Source of the DNA: Hyphomicrobiales bacterium
Lineage (GTDB): Bacteria > Pseudomonadota > Alphaproteobacteria > Rhizobiales > Rhizobiaceae
Length of the DNA: 64,000 bases
Assembly: GCA_900466605.1 (NCBI GenBank)
Contig: UBMU01000026.1
Coordinates: 18,201 to 82,200 of the forward strand
Reading direction: 5' to 3'
Every line of letters begins with the position of its first letter. Position 1 is the stretch's first letter. The translations under genes and the position numbers were made by a program. Shown here one piece after another: positions 25,614-33,475 of this stretch. The notes beneath the pieces are model-generated. The model ran no database searches. It was not told where the DNA came from and saw nothing but the letters and a program-made list of their open reading frames with translations.

Positions 25614-26318
25614 CTACGCCGCGATCCGAACACGCGGTACAAGTCCGGACCGGGCGTAGATCCCGGCAGCCTTTGTATCGGTGAGGTGCTGGACAAAAGC
25701 CTGCGCAACGTCAGGGTTCGGCGCGTCGGAGAAAACGGCGGCGGAGAAATCGGTATGCTTCTGGTAGGGCTCGGGAAACGGACCGACCACCTGGATGCCG
25801 TCGATCGACATGAGTTCGCTAACCTGCTGTACGGCGAGATCCGCGTCGCCGGAGATCACTTTGTCCGCGGTGAAGCCGGCATGGATTATGGTTGCCTTTG
25901 CATTGATCTCGTCGACGATTCCGAGGCGTTCGATTACGTCCCTGAAATGAATGCCGCTGGCACCTGTCTGCGAATACGCGACCGATCGTGCCGAGAGCAG
26001 TGCCTGCTTGAATAGGTCCGGGGTCGAGATGTCGGGAAGGGCCTCGCCGCGGCGTGCGCCGAGGCCGAAGCTTGCGCGTGCAAGGGGTCGAACCGATCCA
26101 CCGAGCAATATCCCTGCCTGGACCAGTTCATCGATAGGCTGATCGATCGCAATCAGAACATCTGCCCGATCGCCCCTCCGGACCCCTTCAATCAACACCC
26201 CGGTAGGATTCCATTCAACTGCGATACGATGACCGAGAGATTGCCACGCAGGCAGCAACTCGGTCTTCAGCGCGAGTTCCACAGCAAGTGTGCTCATAGC
26301 CTTCAGTTCAACGCTCAT
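25614..26318 (-). CDS. ModA-like substrate-binding protein without signal peptide
   Basis: A 234-residue protein resembling molybdate-type periplasmic binding proteins (SBP_bac_11): the start MSVELKAMSTLAVELALKTE, RADVLIAIDQPIDEL, SGIHFRDVIERLG, and KVISGDADLAVQQVSELMS. The mature-like sequence starts directly after the ATG at 26318, which has GGGAGG upstream; no hydrophobic leader is present even if the frame is extended to 26363. No permease is nearby. It is the first gene of the operon with the racemase-like protein, otnK, otnC and fba, so it may act in the cytoplasm as a sensor or enzyme. Confidence 0.75.
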   Translation of the reverse strand: MSVELKAMSTLAVELALKTELLPAWQSLGHRIAVEWNPTGVLIEGVRRGDRADVLIAIDQPIDELVQAGILLGGSVRPLARASFGLGARRGEALPDISTPDLFKQALLSARSVAYSQTGASGIHFRDVIERLGIVDEINAKATIIHAGFTADKVISGDADLAVQQVSELMSIDGIQVVGPFPEPYQKHTDFSAAVFSDAPNPDVAQAFVQHLTDTKAAGIYARSGLVPRVRIAA

Positions 26319-26500
26319 GTGTCCTCCCTTTGCCGCCTCGCTCGGGGCAATAGCTACCAGCATTGTCGTCGTGCCGGTCCGTCAGGCCCCGCATTACAGA
26401 GGGCGGCCTTGGCTCGGTCAACTTCGCTTGACGGCTTTTCATGAGGTGAAAATCGCGTGGCATCAGATCCGAGCTGGATCGATGGCGTGCCCCTGAATCG

Positions 26501-26520
26501 ATTTTGACATTGTGAAAATA
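26501..26520. promoter_or_regulatory. Candidate IclR operator, site 1
   Basis: The 15-mer at 26503-26517 matches TTTNACANTGTNAAA at all twelve fixed positions and extends to arms ATTTT and AAAAT. It lies between the IclR gene and the divergent otn/fba operon, 77 bp before the IclR start. Three further sites occur at 27878, 30893 and 31938. Binding by the adjacent IclR is inferred. Confidence 0.6.
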
Positions 26521-26593
26521 ATCCCGATGAAATGTTGACCGGGAACAACCTCAATCCTACCCTCCTGGCTGGAGGAAACATTGGGAGGAGCTT

Positions 26594-27451
26594 ATGGAAG
26601 CGGCTAATCATCGCGCTTGGCGCGAAGCGCAGTCTCGGCAGAGCCAGTACAAGATTTCGACCACGGATTCGGGCAAGAGCGAAGGGAAAAGCATCCAGTC
26701 GGTGGACAGGGCCATTTCCATATTGGAAGCGTTATCGCTCAGCGATGCCCCTTTGATGCTCAACGAGATTGCAAAGGTCGTTGAGATCAACCTTTCAACC
26801 TGCCACCATCTGATCAAGACGCTTGTGAGACGAGGCTACGTTGTCTACGGCGGACGAAACGGTGGTTATTCTCTCAGTTCGCGGCTCGAGACGATATCTC
26901 GCCAATCGGCCAGGGACTACAATTTGGCGGAGTTCGTCCGCCCCAGCTTGCAGGAACTGAACGTCAACCTGCGCGAGGCCGTGCAGATGGCTGTGTTGCG
27001 CCGCGCCGCGCTCGTGACCCACATTCAACTGCCGTCGCATATCGCTCCGCAACTCGATCTTCGCGAGTACACCAAGCTTCATACGGTTCATGCAACTGCT
27101 CCCGGAAAGGCCATCCTTGCGTGGTTGCCCGAGAATGAGCTGGCACGTGTAGTGGCCGATAACGGGCTGACGGCGTTCACCGAAAAAACAATAACCTCGC
27201 TCGGCGGGTTGATAGAGGAGCTGCGGCTTGTCCGACGTTCGGGCTTTGCAATGGACGATGGTGAATTCCGTCCAGACCTCGTCGGATACGGGGCGGTCGT
27301 TCGGGATATGTCGGGAGCGGTGGTGTGTTCGATTGGCGCGACAATCCCCAGGAAGCGCGCCAGCGAAGATTACAGGAAGCACGTAGCCCGCGCTGTCGTG
27401 GATTGCGCACGGGACTTGTCGGGTCGGATGCCCGCAGGATGTTTTGTCTGA
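26594..27451 (+). CDS. IclR-family transcriptional regulator
   Basis: A 285-residue regulator. About 30 N-terminal basic or polar residues precede the winged HTH (about 33-95: SIQSVDRAISILEAL, LMLNEIAKVVEINLSTCHHL). The effector domain follows with the IclR markers HATAPGKAILAWLP and RSGFAMDDGEFRPDLVGYGA. The start has GGGAGGAG upstream. It stands between the divergent otn/fba operon and the gnd-zwf-fbp group and is the only regulator among these genes, so it is the likely controller of both sides. Confidence 0.93.
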   Translation: MEAANHRAWREAQSRQSQYKISTTDSGKSEGKSIQSVDRAISILEALSLSDAPLMLNEIAKVVEINLSTCHHLIKTLVRRGYVVYGGRNGGYSLSSRLETISRQSARDYNLAEFVRPSLQELNVNLREAVQMAVLRRAALVTHIQLPSHIAPQLDLREYTKLHTVHATAPGKAILAWLPENELARVVADNGLTAFTEKTITSLGGLIEELRLVRRSGFAMDDGEFRPDLVGYGAVVRDMSGAVVCSIGATIPRKRASEDYRKHVARAVVDCARDLSGRMPAGCFV

Positions 27452-27877
27452 ACCGACCGACCTTGCGGCACCGATGAAAAGCCCGGTGCGTCTGCCGGAC
27501 CACAGGTGATTACCTTGTGGTTTCCTGACGTCGCACGCTCGCGTGCTCCACTATGCCCGAGCGATCATGGCCTGCTTGCCAAGGCCTCCAGCATGACGTG
27601 GGTCGCTGCCGCCCCGCCTTGTGCTGCGGTCCATTGACTTGCGGGCGTCACGAACGCCGCAAGTGCGTTGCCGCCTTGGGCAGGTCGCCCTAGGCCGTCC
27701 CGTTTCGTTCACGAAGCAGCTCCAGGCGCGCCGCCAAACTCCATTGGAACCTGACCTACAGCTTCCGCATGATGCGAGCGCACCGGGCCCCCGTCTGTCC
27801 CAAGCAATCCCTATGTTCGGTCGAGCAGGGCGGAGGATCGCAGATGGGATCCCACACAAAAGCCAGTCGGCTCGAAT
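27452..27877. other. Gap between iclR and gnd
   Basis: About 425 bp. A weak hairpin with arms GCACCG (27468-27473) and CGGTGC (27484-27489) follows the IclR stop. A minus-strand frame across 27560-27780 has no recognisable family. The gap ends in the operator-like motif at 27878. A long antisense frame that begins inside gnd and runs through this gap is considered a shadow. Confidence 0.4.
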
Positions 27878-27892
27878 TTTCACATTGTAAAA
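27878..27892. promoter_or_regulatory. Candidate IclR operator, site 2 (upstream of gnd)
   Basis: TTTCACATTGTAAAA matches TTTNACANTGTNAAA at all twelve fixed positions. It lies 79 bp before the gnd start, where a promoter would be expected. Confidence 0.6.
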
Positions 27893-27970
27893 TCGCCGTT
27901 CAACAGAGCGACGCGCAAGTACTTCCGAGGTATTTGTCCTGCCAGTCGATCTATTCATCGGGAGGAAGTA

Positions 27971-29398
27971 ATGGCTGAGAAGATTGCTGATTTGGGTGTT
28001 GTAGGTCTCGGGACGATGGGTGCCATGCTCGCACTCAATTTCGCCGAGAAAGGCTCCGAGGTCGCGTTGTTCAATCGCACACCGGGGAAGGCGGAAAAGT
28101 TGGCCGCAGAGAACCCGGAGCTTGCCGAGCGGCTGCATCCGCAGACATCGATCGAAGGCTTCGTGGCATCGCTGCGTTCGCCGCGTGTCATTGTCTTGAT
28201 GGTCAATGCGGGCACAGCCGTCGATGAACAGCTTGAGGTCCTCGCACCGCTCCTGGATAAAGGTGACATCGTTATCGATGCAGGTAATACGGATTTCAAC
28301 GATACCGTTGTCCGAAACCGTAGGTGGGATAACCACGGCTTTCATTTCGTAGGAATGGGCGTCTCCGGTGGTGAACTTGGCGCCCGCCATGGACCTTCGA
28401 TCATGGTCGGGGGCGACCAGCGGGTATGGAGCAGGCTGAAGCCATTGCTGGAGCCGATTTCCGCCAAGTATGACGGCAGCCCTTGCGTCGCATGGCTCGG
28501 TCCCGACGGTGCGGGACACTTCGTGAAGACGATCCACAATGGCATCGAGTATGCCGATATGCAGATGATCGCCGAGATCTACAGCATCATGCGCGACGGC
28601 ATGAAGCTCTCCGCATCGCAGATGGCGGACATATTCCGAGACTGGAACGAGCGCGGACTGTCGTCCTACCTCATCGAAATCAGTGCAACGGTACTCGCCG
28701 AGCCCGATTCCAAAAGCGGCAAGCCGCTCGTAGACGTGATCGTCGACGAAGCGGGCCAGAAAGGAACCGGAAGATGGTCGGTGATCGAGGCTCAGAAGCT
28801 GGGCATCGGTGCGACAACTCTCGAAGCAGCGGTTTCTGCCCGTAGCCTGTCCTCCCTGCGAAAGGAGCGGCTCGTTACAGGAAAGATCTACTACGATATC
28901 ATCCTTACTGATGGCGCGTTCGGTGCCGACCAGGCAAGTGTGGCGGAACTCGAAGCCGCGCTGGAGACGGCAAAAATCATCGCCTACGCTCAAGGCTATG
29001 CAATCATGTCGGCAGCCTCACGCGAGTACAATTGGGATTTGCCCCTTGGGGAGATCGCTCGGATATGGCGAGCAGGCTGCATCATCAGGTCGGTCTTCCT
29101 GAAGGACATCACGCAGGCCTACGAAACCGGGGGCGAAGTCGTCAATCTGCTTCAGGAGCATTCTTTCGCAAAGCGGGTAAGCGAAGGCCAACATGCCTTG
29201 CGAAGTGTTGTCGCAAAGGCCGTAAATGCGGGCATTCCGGTGCCGGCCCTGTCCGCCTCGCTTGCATATTTCGACGACTATCGGCGCGAACGCGGGTCTG
29301 CAAACCTGATCCAGGGGCAGCGCGACCTCTTCGGTGCGCATACTTTCCGTCGCCTCGATAGCGACGGCACCTTCCACCACCAGTGGCCTGCGGTCTAG
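27971..29398 (+). CDS. gnd: 6-phosphogluconate dehydrogenase, decarboxylating
   Basis: A 475-residue NADP-dependent enzyme. The Rossmann motif GLGTMGAMLALNFAEKG (14-30) is followed by an NRT sequence near 36. The substrate loop VSGGELGARHGPSIMVGG and the catalytic GHFVKTIHNGIEYADMQMI, with the essential Lys and Asn, are intact, as is KGTGRWSVIEA. It converts 6-phosphogluconate to ribulose 5-phosphate, CO2 and NADPH. The ribosome site is GGGAGGAAG. It is 10 bp from zwf, making an oxidative pentose phosphate unit, though the 6-phosphogluconolactonase gene is not adjacent. Confidence 0.96.
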   Translation: MAEKIADLGVVGLGTMGAMLALNFAEKGSEVALFNRTPGKAEKLAAENPELAERLHPQTSIEGFVASLRSPRVIVLMVNAGTAVDEQLEVLAPLLDKGDIVIDAGNTDFNDTVVRNRRWDNHGFHFVGMGVSGGELGARHGPSIMVGGDQRVWSRLKPLLEPISAKYDGSPCVAWLGPDGAGHFVKTIHNGIEYADMQMIAEIYSIMRDGMKLSASQMADIFRDWNERGLSSYLIEISATVLAEPDSKSGKPLVDVIVDEAGQKGTGRWSVIEAQKLGIGATTLEAAVSARSLSSLRKERLVTGKIYYDIILTDGAFGADQASVAELEAALETAKIIAYAQGYAIMSAASREYNWDLPLGEIARIWRAGCIIRSVFLKDITQAYETGGEVVNLLQEHSFAKRVSEGQHALRSVVAKAVNAGIPVPALSASLAYFDDYRRERGSANLIQGQRDLFGAHTFRRLDSDGTFHHQWPAV

Positions 29399-29408
29399 GG
29401 AGGTTACG

Positions 29409-30887
29409 ATGGGAAGCGTCAATGCTACGGTCGACCTGTTCGACTATGTCATTTTCGGCGGGGGTGGCGATCTTGCGGAGCGAAAACTGCTACCGGCACT
29501 CTTCCACCGCGACCGCGACAACAACCTGCCGGACGGCGCGCGCATTGTCGGAGTCTCCCGTACGACGCGTTCGGACGAAGACTACCGCGGCTTCGCACGC
29601 AAAGCCTTGCAGACCTACGTTGCCGCAAGCGAACTGACAGGCAATGTGCTGGAACGGTTTCTTTCGCGACTGTCATACATCAGCGTAGATGCTACTGGAG
29701 CGAACGGCTGGAAGGAGTTGAAAACCTTTCTCGACAAAGGCGGTGCTGATCGCGTTCGCGCCTTCTATCTAGCCGTAGCGCCTTCGATATTCGGCGCGAT
29801 CGCAGCAAAGCTCAAGTCCTTCGGGCTTGTCAACGCGCAGACGCGCTTGGTGATCGAAAAACCAATCGGACGGGACCTGACTTCTGCTCGTGATCTCAAC
29901 GCGGAGATTGCGCGGCACTTTGACGAAAACCAAGTCTTCCGTATCGACCATTACCTGGGCAAGGAGACCGTCCAGAACCTGATGGCATTGCGTTTTGCCA
30001 ATACCCTCTACGATCCGGTATGGAATTCGTCGTTCATTGACCATGTCCAGATAACGGTTGCAGAGAGCGTCGGCCTCGGTAGCCGGGCAGGATACTACGA
30101 CACCGCAGGTGCATTGCGTGACATGGTGCAGAATCATCTGCTGCAACTCCTGGCGCTTGTCGCGCTCGAGCCGCCCTCGACGTTCAAGGCGGATGCGATA
30201 CGGGACGAGAAGCTGAAAGTCCTTCGGGCGCTGAAGCCGATTACGGCGGCCAACGTCAGCCAGCTAACTGTACGCGGCCAGTACCGTGCGGGTGCCGGCG
30301 ACGGCGGAGCCGTACAAGCCTATCTCGACGACCTGGGCGGACCGTCGAGCGATACGGAAACCTTTGTCGCGCTAAAGGCCGAGGTCAATAATTGGCGTTG
30401 GGCTGGAGTGCCATTCTACCTGAGGACCGGCAAGCGCATGCCGACCCGCGCCTCCGAAATTGTTGTTACGTTCAAGTCCATCCCGATGTCGATTTTCGAT
30501 GAGTCCAGTGGGCACATCTCGCAGAACCGGCTGGTGCTGCGTCTGCAGCCCGGTGAGGGCGTCAAGCAATGGCTCATGATCAAGAATCCTGGTCCGGGCG
30601 GCATGCGTCTAAGACAGGTGTCACTCGACATGAGTTTCGCGGAAGAATTCAGCGTGCGCCATCCCGATGCATACGAGCGCCTTTTGATGGACGTGATCCG
30701 CCGCGACCAGTCGCTCTTCATGCGCCGCGATGAAGTTGAAGCGGCCTGGGAATGGGTCGATCCGATTTTGGCGGCATGGCAGGAAACGGAGCACAAGGTC
30801 CAAGGCTACGCATCGGGAACGTGGGGGCCGTCGAGCGCGATCGCTCTTATCGAGCGCGACGGGCGCACGTGGCACGAACCTGAATAA
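29409..30887 (+). CDS. zwf: Glucose-6-phosphate 1-dehydrogenase
   Basis: A 492-residue enzyme of normal length. The nucleotide-binding start is VIFGGGGDLAERKLLPALF, the substrate and catalytic segment is FRIDHYLGKETVQNLMALRF, and the C-terminal domain contains PFYLRTGKRM. The ATG at 29409 follows AGGGAGGTTACG; an upstream in-frame ATG lies inside gnd and is rejected. It feeds 6-phosphogluconolactone toward gnd and yields NADPH. It follows gnd by 10 bp. Confidence 0.96.
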   Translation: MGSVNATVDLFDYVIFGGGGDLAERKLLPALFHRDRDNNLPDGARIVGVSRTTRSDEDYRGFARKALQTYVAASELTGNVLERFLSRLSYISVDATGANGWKELKTFLDKGGADRVRAFYLAVAPSIFGAIAAKLKSFGLVNAQTRLVIEKPIGRDLTSARDLNAEIARHFDENQVFRIDHYLGKETVQNLMALRFANTLYDPVWNSSFIDHVQITVAESVGLGSRAGYYDTAGALRDMVQNHLLQLLALVALEPPSTFKADAIRDEKLKVLRALKPITAANVSQLTVRGQYRAGAGDGGAVQAYLDDLGGPSSDTETFVALKAEVNNWRWAGVPFYLRTGKRMPTRASEIVVTFKSIPMSIFDESSGHISQNRLVLRLQPGEGVKQWLMIKNPGPGGMRLRQVSLDMSFAEEFSVRHPDAYERLLMDVIRRDQSLFMRRDEVEAAWEWVDPILAAWQETEHKVQGYASGTWGPSSAIALIERDGRTWHEPE

Positions 30888-30892
30888 TCGGC

Positions 30893-30907
30893 CCTCACAA
30901 TGTCAAA
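30893..30907. promoter_or_regulatory. Candidate IclR operator, site 4 (weaker, upstream of fbp)
   Basis: The 15-mer CCTCACAATGTCAAA matches ten of the twelve fixed positions of TTTNACANTGTNAAA; the left arm is CCT. It occupies most of the 35-bp gap between zwf and fbp, where it might act on an internal promoter. Confidence 0.4.
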
Positions 30908-30922
30908 TCAAGGATTCGAAGC

Positions 30923-31936
30923 ATGACTGCCTCTCTCGCAAGTTATCTCGACGACTTTGCCTCTTCGCCCGTGTTGCGCGACGTCGGGCAGACGGTCCTT
31001 CATCTATCTGCGGCGGCCGTTACGGTTCATCGCGCGATTGCTTCGGGCCGGGTTCCCGAACGGCGATCGGTAGGTGATACTTCCTCCAATGCCAGCGGGG
31101 AGACTCAAAAACCTCTCGATGTGTTTGCGGACGATACTTTTCTAGCTGCCGCGTCAATGTCGCCCGTGCGCCTCTACGGTTCCGAGGAGCAGGAGGAACC
31201 AATCGAACTCGGCGACGAGGGCCATTTGGCGCTTGCCATCGACCCGCTGGACGGTTCCTCCAACATTGAAACGAACATTGCGGTCGGTACGATCTTCTCC
31301 TTACTGCCCTTGGACGTCGGTGCCACAGACCCGCGCTCCGCTTTCGAGCAGCCCGGAGACCGTCAAGTCGCGGCCGGGTTCTTCATCTATGGCGCACAGC
31401 TCCTGCTCGTCCTGACGGTAGGTTCAGGGACGATGACGTTCATCTGGCGCGGGGACAGTGTCGGTTTTGTCTTGATGCGCGAAGCACACGCCATTCCCCC
31501 GGAGACCCGGGAGTACTCGATCAATTCGTCCAACCGCCGCCACTGGACTCCTGGGACTAGACGATACATCGAAGATGCCGAGGCGGGCGAAGAGGGGCCG
31601 CGCACCTGGAATTTCGGAATGCGATATGCTGGGTCGCTTGTCGCAGACACGTTCCGAATCCTGCAGCGCGGGGGTGTCTTTCTTTACCCAGGCGATCGAC
31701 GCAAGGGCTATGCCAGCGGTCGCCTTCGGCAGATCTACGAAACAAACCCGATCGCATTCTGCATCGAGCAGGCGGGTGGCTCCGCTACCGACGGCCATCG
31801 GCGAATGCTCGAACTGTCACCTGCTGACCTGCACGGGCGTAGCCCCTTTGTCTTTGGCTCGAAGAAGGAGGTCGAGGTCGTCGCGGCGTATTTGACCGCC
31901 GAGGAACGAGACGCGGCATCCGCGTCCGCGGCGTGA
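30923..31936 (+). CDS. fbp: Class I fructose-1,6-bisphosphatase
   Basis: A 337-residue phosphatase. The metal and active-site motif AIDPLDGSSNIETNIAVGT is complete, and the sugar-phosphate site shows YAGSLVADTFRIL and GGVFLYPGDRRKGYA. The ribosome site is AAGGA. Together with aldolase (fba) and pgi it would raise triose phosphates to glucose 6-phosphate for zwf. The class I CbbF-like form is common in autotrophy and sugar-acid clusters of alphaproteobacteria; no RuBisCO genes are in this window. Confidence 0.95.
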   Translation: MTASLASYLDDFASSPVLRDVGQTVLHLSAAAVTVHRAIASGRVPERRSVGDTSSNASGETQKPLDVFADDTFLAAASMSPVRLYGSEEQEEPIELGDEGHLALAIDPLDGSSNIETNIAVGTIFSLLPLDVGATDPRSAFEQPGDRQVAAGFFIYGAQLLLVLTVGSGTMTFIWRGDSVGFVLMREAHAIPPETREYSINSSNRRHWTPGTRRYIEDAEAGEEGPRTWNFGMRYAGSLVADTFRILQRGGVFLYPGDRRKGYASGRLRQIYETNPIAFCIEQAGGSATDGHRRMLELSPADLHGRSPFVFGSKKEVEVVAAYLTAEERDAASASAA

Positions 31937-31937
31937 A

Positions 31938-31952
31938 TTTCACATTGCGAAA
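31938..31952. promoter_or_regulatory. Candidate IclR operator, site 3 (upstream of zinc dehydrogenase)
   Basis: TTTCACATTGCGAAA matches eleven of twelve fixed positions of TTTNACANTGTNAAA. It begins one base after the fbp stop and lies about 190 bp before the dehydrogenase start. The space 31953-32144 otherwise shows no gene. Confidence 0.5.
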
Positions 31953-32144
31953 GACCACGCTGTTTCGTTGACGCGTGAAACTGCCAATGCGACGATACTT
32001 CAAGAAACAAACGGAGCGCACAGACCTCAATTCTTCGGTCATCAAGTAAGAGTGCTCCTTCAAGTTGAACCGAACCAATAACCACCAAATGTCCAGTAGT
32101 TTCTACCGGGCAAACGAGAATGTATTTCCTAAAGGAGGAGAAGC

Positions 32145-33308
32145 ATGCCGCAGTCTGCAAACGTGAAAACCCACCCCGACTTTCCCATTCCGGAAACGAT
32201 GAAGGCATGGGTGCTTGGCGATCCTGGAGAGCTCAGCCTGGTTGACAAGTCGGTCCCCACTCCGAAGAAGGCCGAAGTCCTGGTGCGGATCGATGCCGTT
32301 GCGATCTGCGCGACCGACCTCGAGATCATCGCCCATGGCCCGCCCGCGCAGATCCAGGGCGGCCTGCCGTTCAATAAGAATTTCACGCCCGGTCATGAAT
32401 ACATGGGCACTGTCGTTGCCCTCGGTCCTGGCGTAGATGAGTTCAATATCGGCGACCGCGTCACCGTCGAAATCCATGCGGGTTGCGGGCAGTGCAAGCG
32501 TTGCCGCCAAGGCATGTACACGTCGTGCCACAACTATGGCAAGAACTACGGTGATTTCGACAAGGGGCATCGGGCCAACGGTTTCACGACCGATGGGGGC
32601 TTCTGCGAATATCAGGTCAACAATGTCAACACGCTGATCCATGTTGACGATTCGATGACGGACGAAGAGGCGACGCTTGTCGTCACTGCTGGTACGTCGA
32701 TGTATGGACTTACCGAGCTTGGCGGCCTGGTCGCTGGCGAGTCCGTCGTGGTGAGTGGGCCAGGACCGATCGGTCTCCTCGGTGCGGCGGTCGCAAAGGC
32801 CCTTGGTGCACAGCCGGTCATCCTGACCGGGACCCGCGATAATCGCCTGGAGATCGGAAAACAGCTTGGGGCTGACCACGTTATCAACGTTCGCAACGAG
32901 GATGCCGTCGAAGCCGTGCGCCGTCTGACGGACGGGAAGGGCGTCGACTACGTCGTCGAATGCTCGGGAGCGCCGAACGCGGTCAACGAAGCTGCACGCA
33001 TGCTCAACCGCGGCGGCAAGATTTGCCTGGCAGCCTTTCCGAGCGGAGAGGTGCCGATCGATGTCGCCTACCTCGTACGCAACAATATCTACCTTTACGG
33101 GATCCGCGGTGAAGGCAAATCGGCGACACATCGCGCCGAGGCGTTCATGCGTCAGAAGCGTTTCGACGCACGGATCATCCATACCCACACGTTCGACATG
33201 GAAGACCTGCCCGAAGCGCTTCGCTATGCGAAGGATCGCGTCGAGGACGCAATCAAGGTTGTGGTGAAAAACAAGCAGTCGGTCGCGATAGCACAGGCTG
33301 CCGAGTAA
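32145..33308 (+). CDS. Zinc-dependent medium-chain alcohol dehydrogenase (polyol type)
   Basis: A 387-residue MDR-family enzyme. The catalytic zinc site is built from the Cys in VAICATDLEI and GHEYMGTV; the structural zinc cysteines are in CGQCKRCRQGMYTSC; the Rossmann motif is GPGPIGLLG near 205. The insert KNYGDFDKGHRANGFTTDGG is found in threitol/erythritol-type dehydrogenases as far as I recall. Given nearby OtnK and OtnC it might oxidise a C4 polyol or acid, but the substrate is inferred. The ribosome site AAGGAGGAG is strong, and a terminator-like hairpin follows the stop. Confidence 0.88.
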   Translation: MPQSANVKTHPDFPIPETMKAWVLGDPGELSLVDKSVPTPKKAEVLVRIDAVAICATDLEIIAHGPPAQIQGGLPFNKNFTPGHEYMGTVVALGPGVDEFNIGDRVTVEIHAGCGQCKRCRQGMYTSCHNYGKNYGDFDKGHRANGFTTDGGFCEYQVNNVNTLIHVDDSMTDEEATLVVTAGTSMYGLTELGGLVAGESVVVSGPGPIGLLGAAVAKALGAQPVILTGTRDNRLEIGKQLGADHVINVRNEDAVEAVRRLTDGKGVDYVVECSGAPNAVNEAARMLNRGGKICLAAFPSGEVPIDVAYLVRNNIYLYGIRGEGKSATHRAEAFMRQKRFDARIIHTHTFDMEDLPEALRYAKDRVEDAIKVVVKNKQSVAIAQAAE

Positions 33309-33314
33309 CGGCGC

Positions 33315-33345
33315 GGGGCTGGCCGGGATTGAGGAGGCCAGCCCC
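33315..33345 (+). terminator. Hairpin terminator after dehydrogenase gene
   Basis: Perfect 10-bp arms GGGGCTGGCC (33315-33324) and GGCCAGCCCC (33336-33345) with an 11-nt loop start 7 bp after the stop. The following CCTTG is only a weak tail. It likely ends the dehydrogenase transcript before the symporter gene. Confidence 0.75.
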
Positions 33346-33475
33346 CCTTGCAACAGCATTGAAACGTAGCCCTACCGCTACCCCCGAGAAAGCTTTTGAC
33401 GCTGCATACCGCGGAGCATTCCCCGAAGCGTCAGGAGCATGTTGAATAGTCACTCGCCTGCCGGGAGGAGATCAC

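Noticed and set aside
27551..28993. A 480-codon minus-strand open frame antisense to gnd
   Set aside because: It lies opposite a clear gnd gene, has no recognisable family and no ribosome site; GC-rich codon structure explains it.
32103..33359. A 418-codon minus-strand open frame antisense to the zinc dehydrogenase
   Set aside because: The plus strand encodes an intact enzyme with a strong ribosome site; the antisense frame shows no protein motif.
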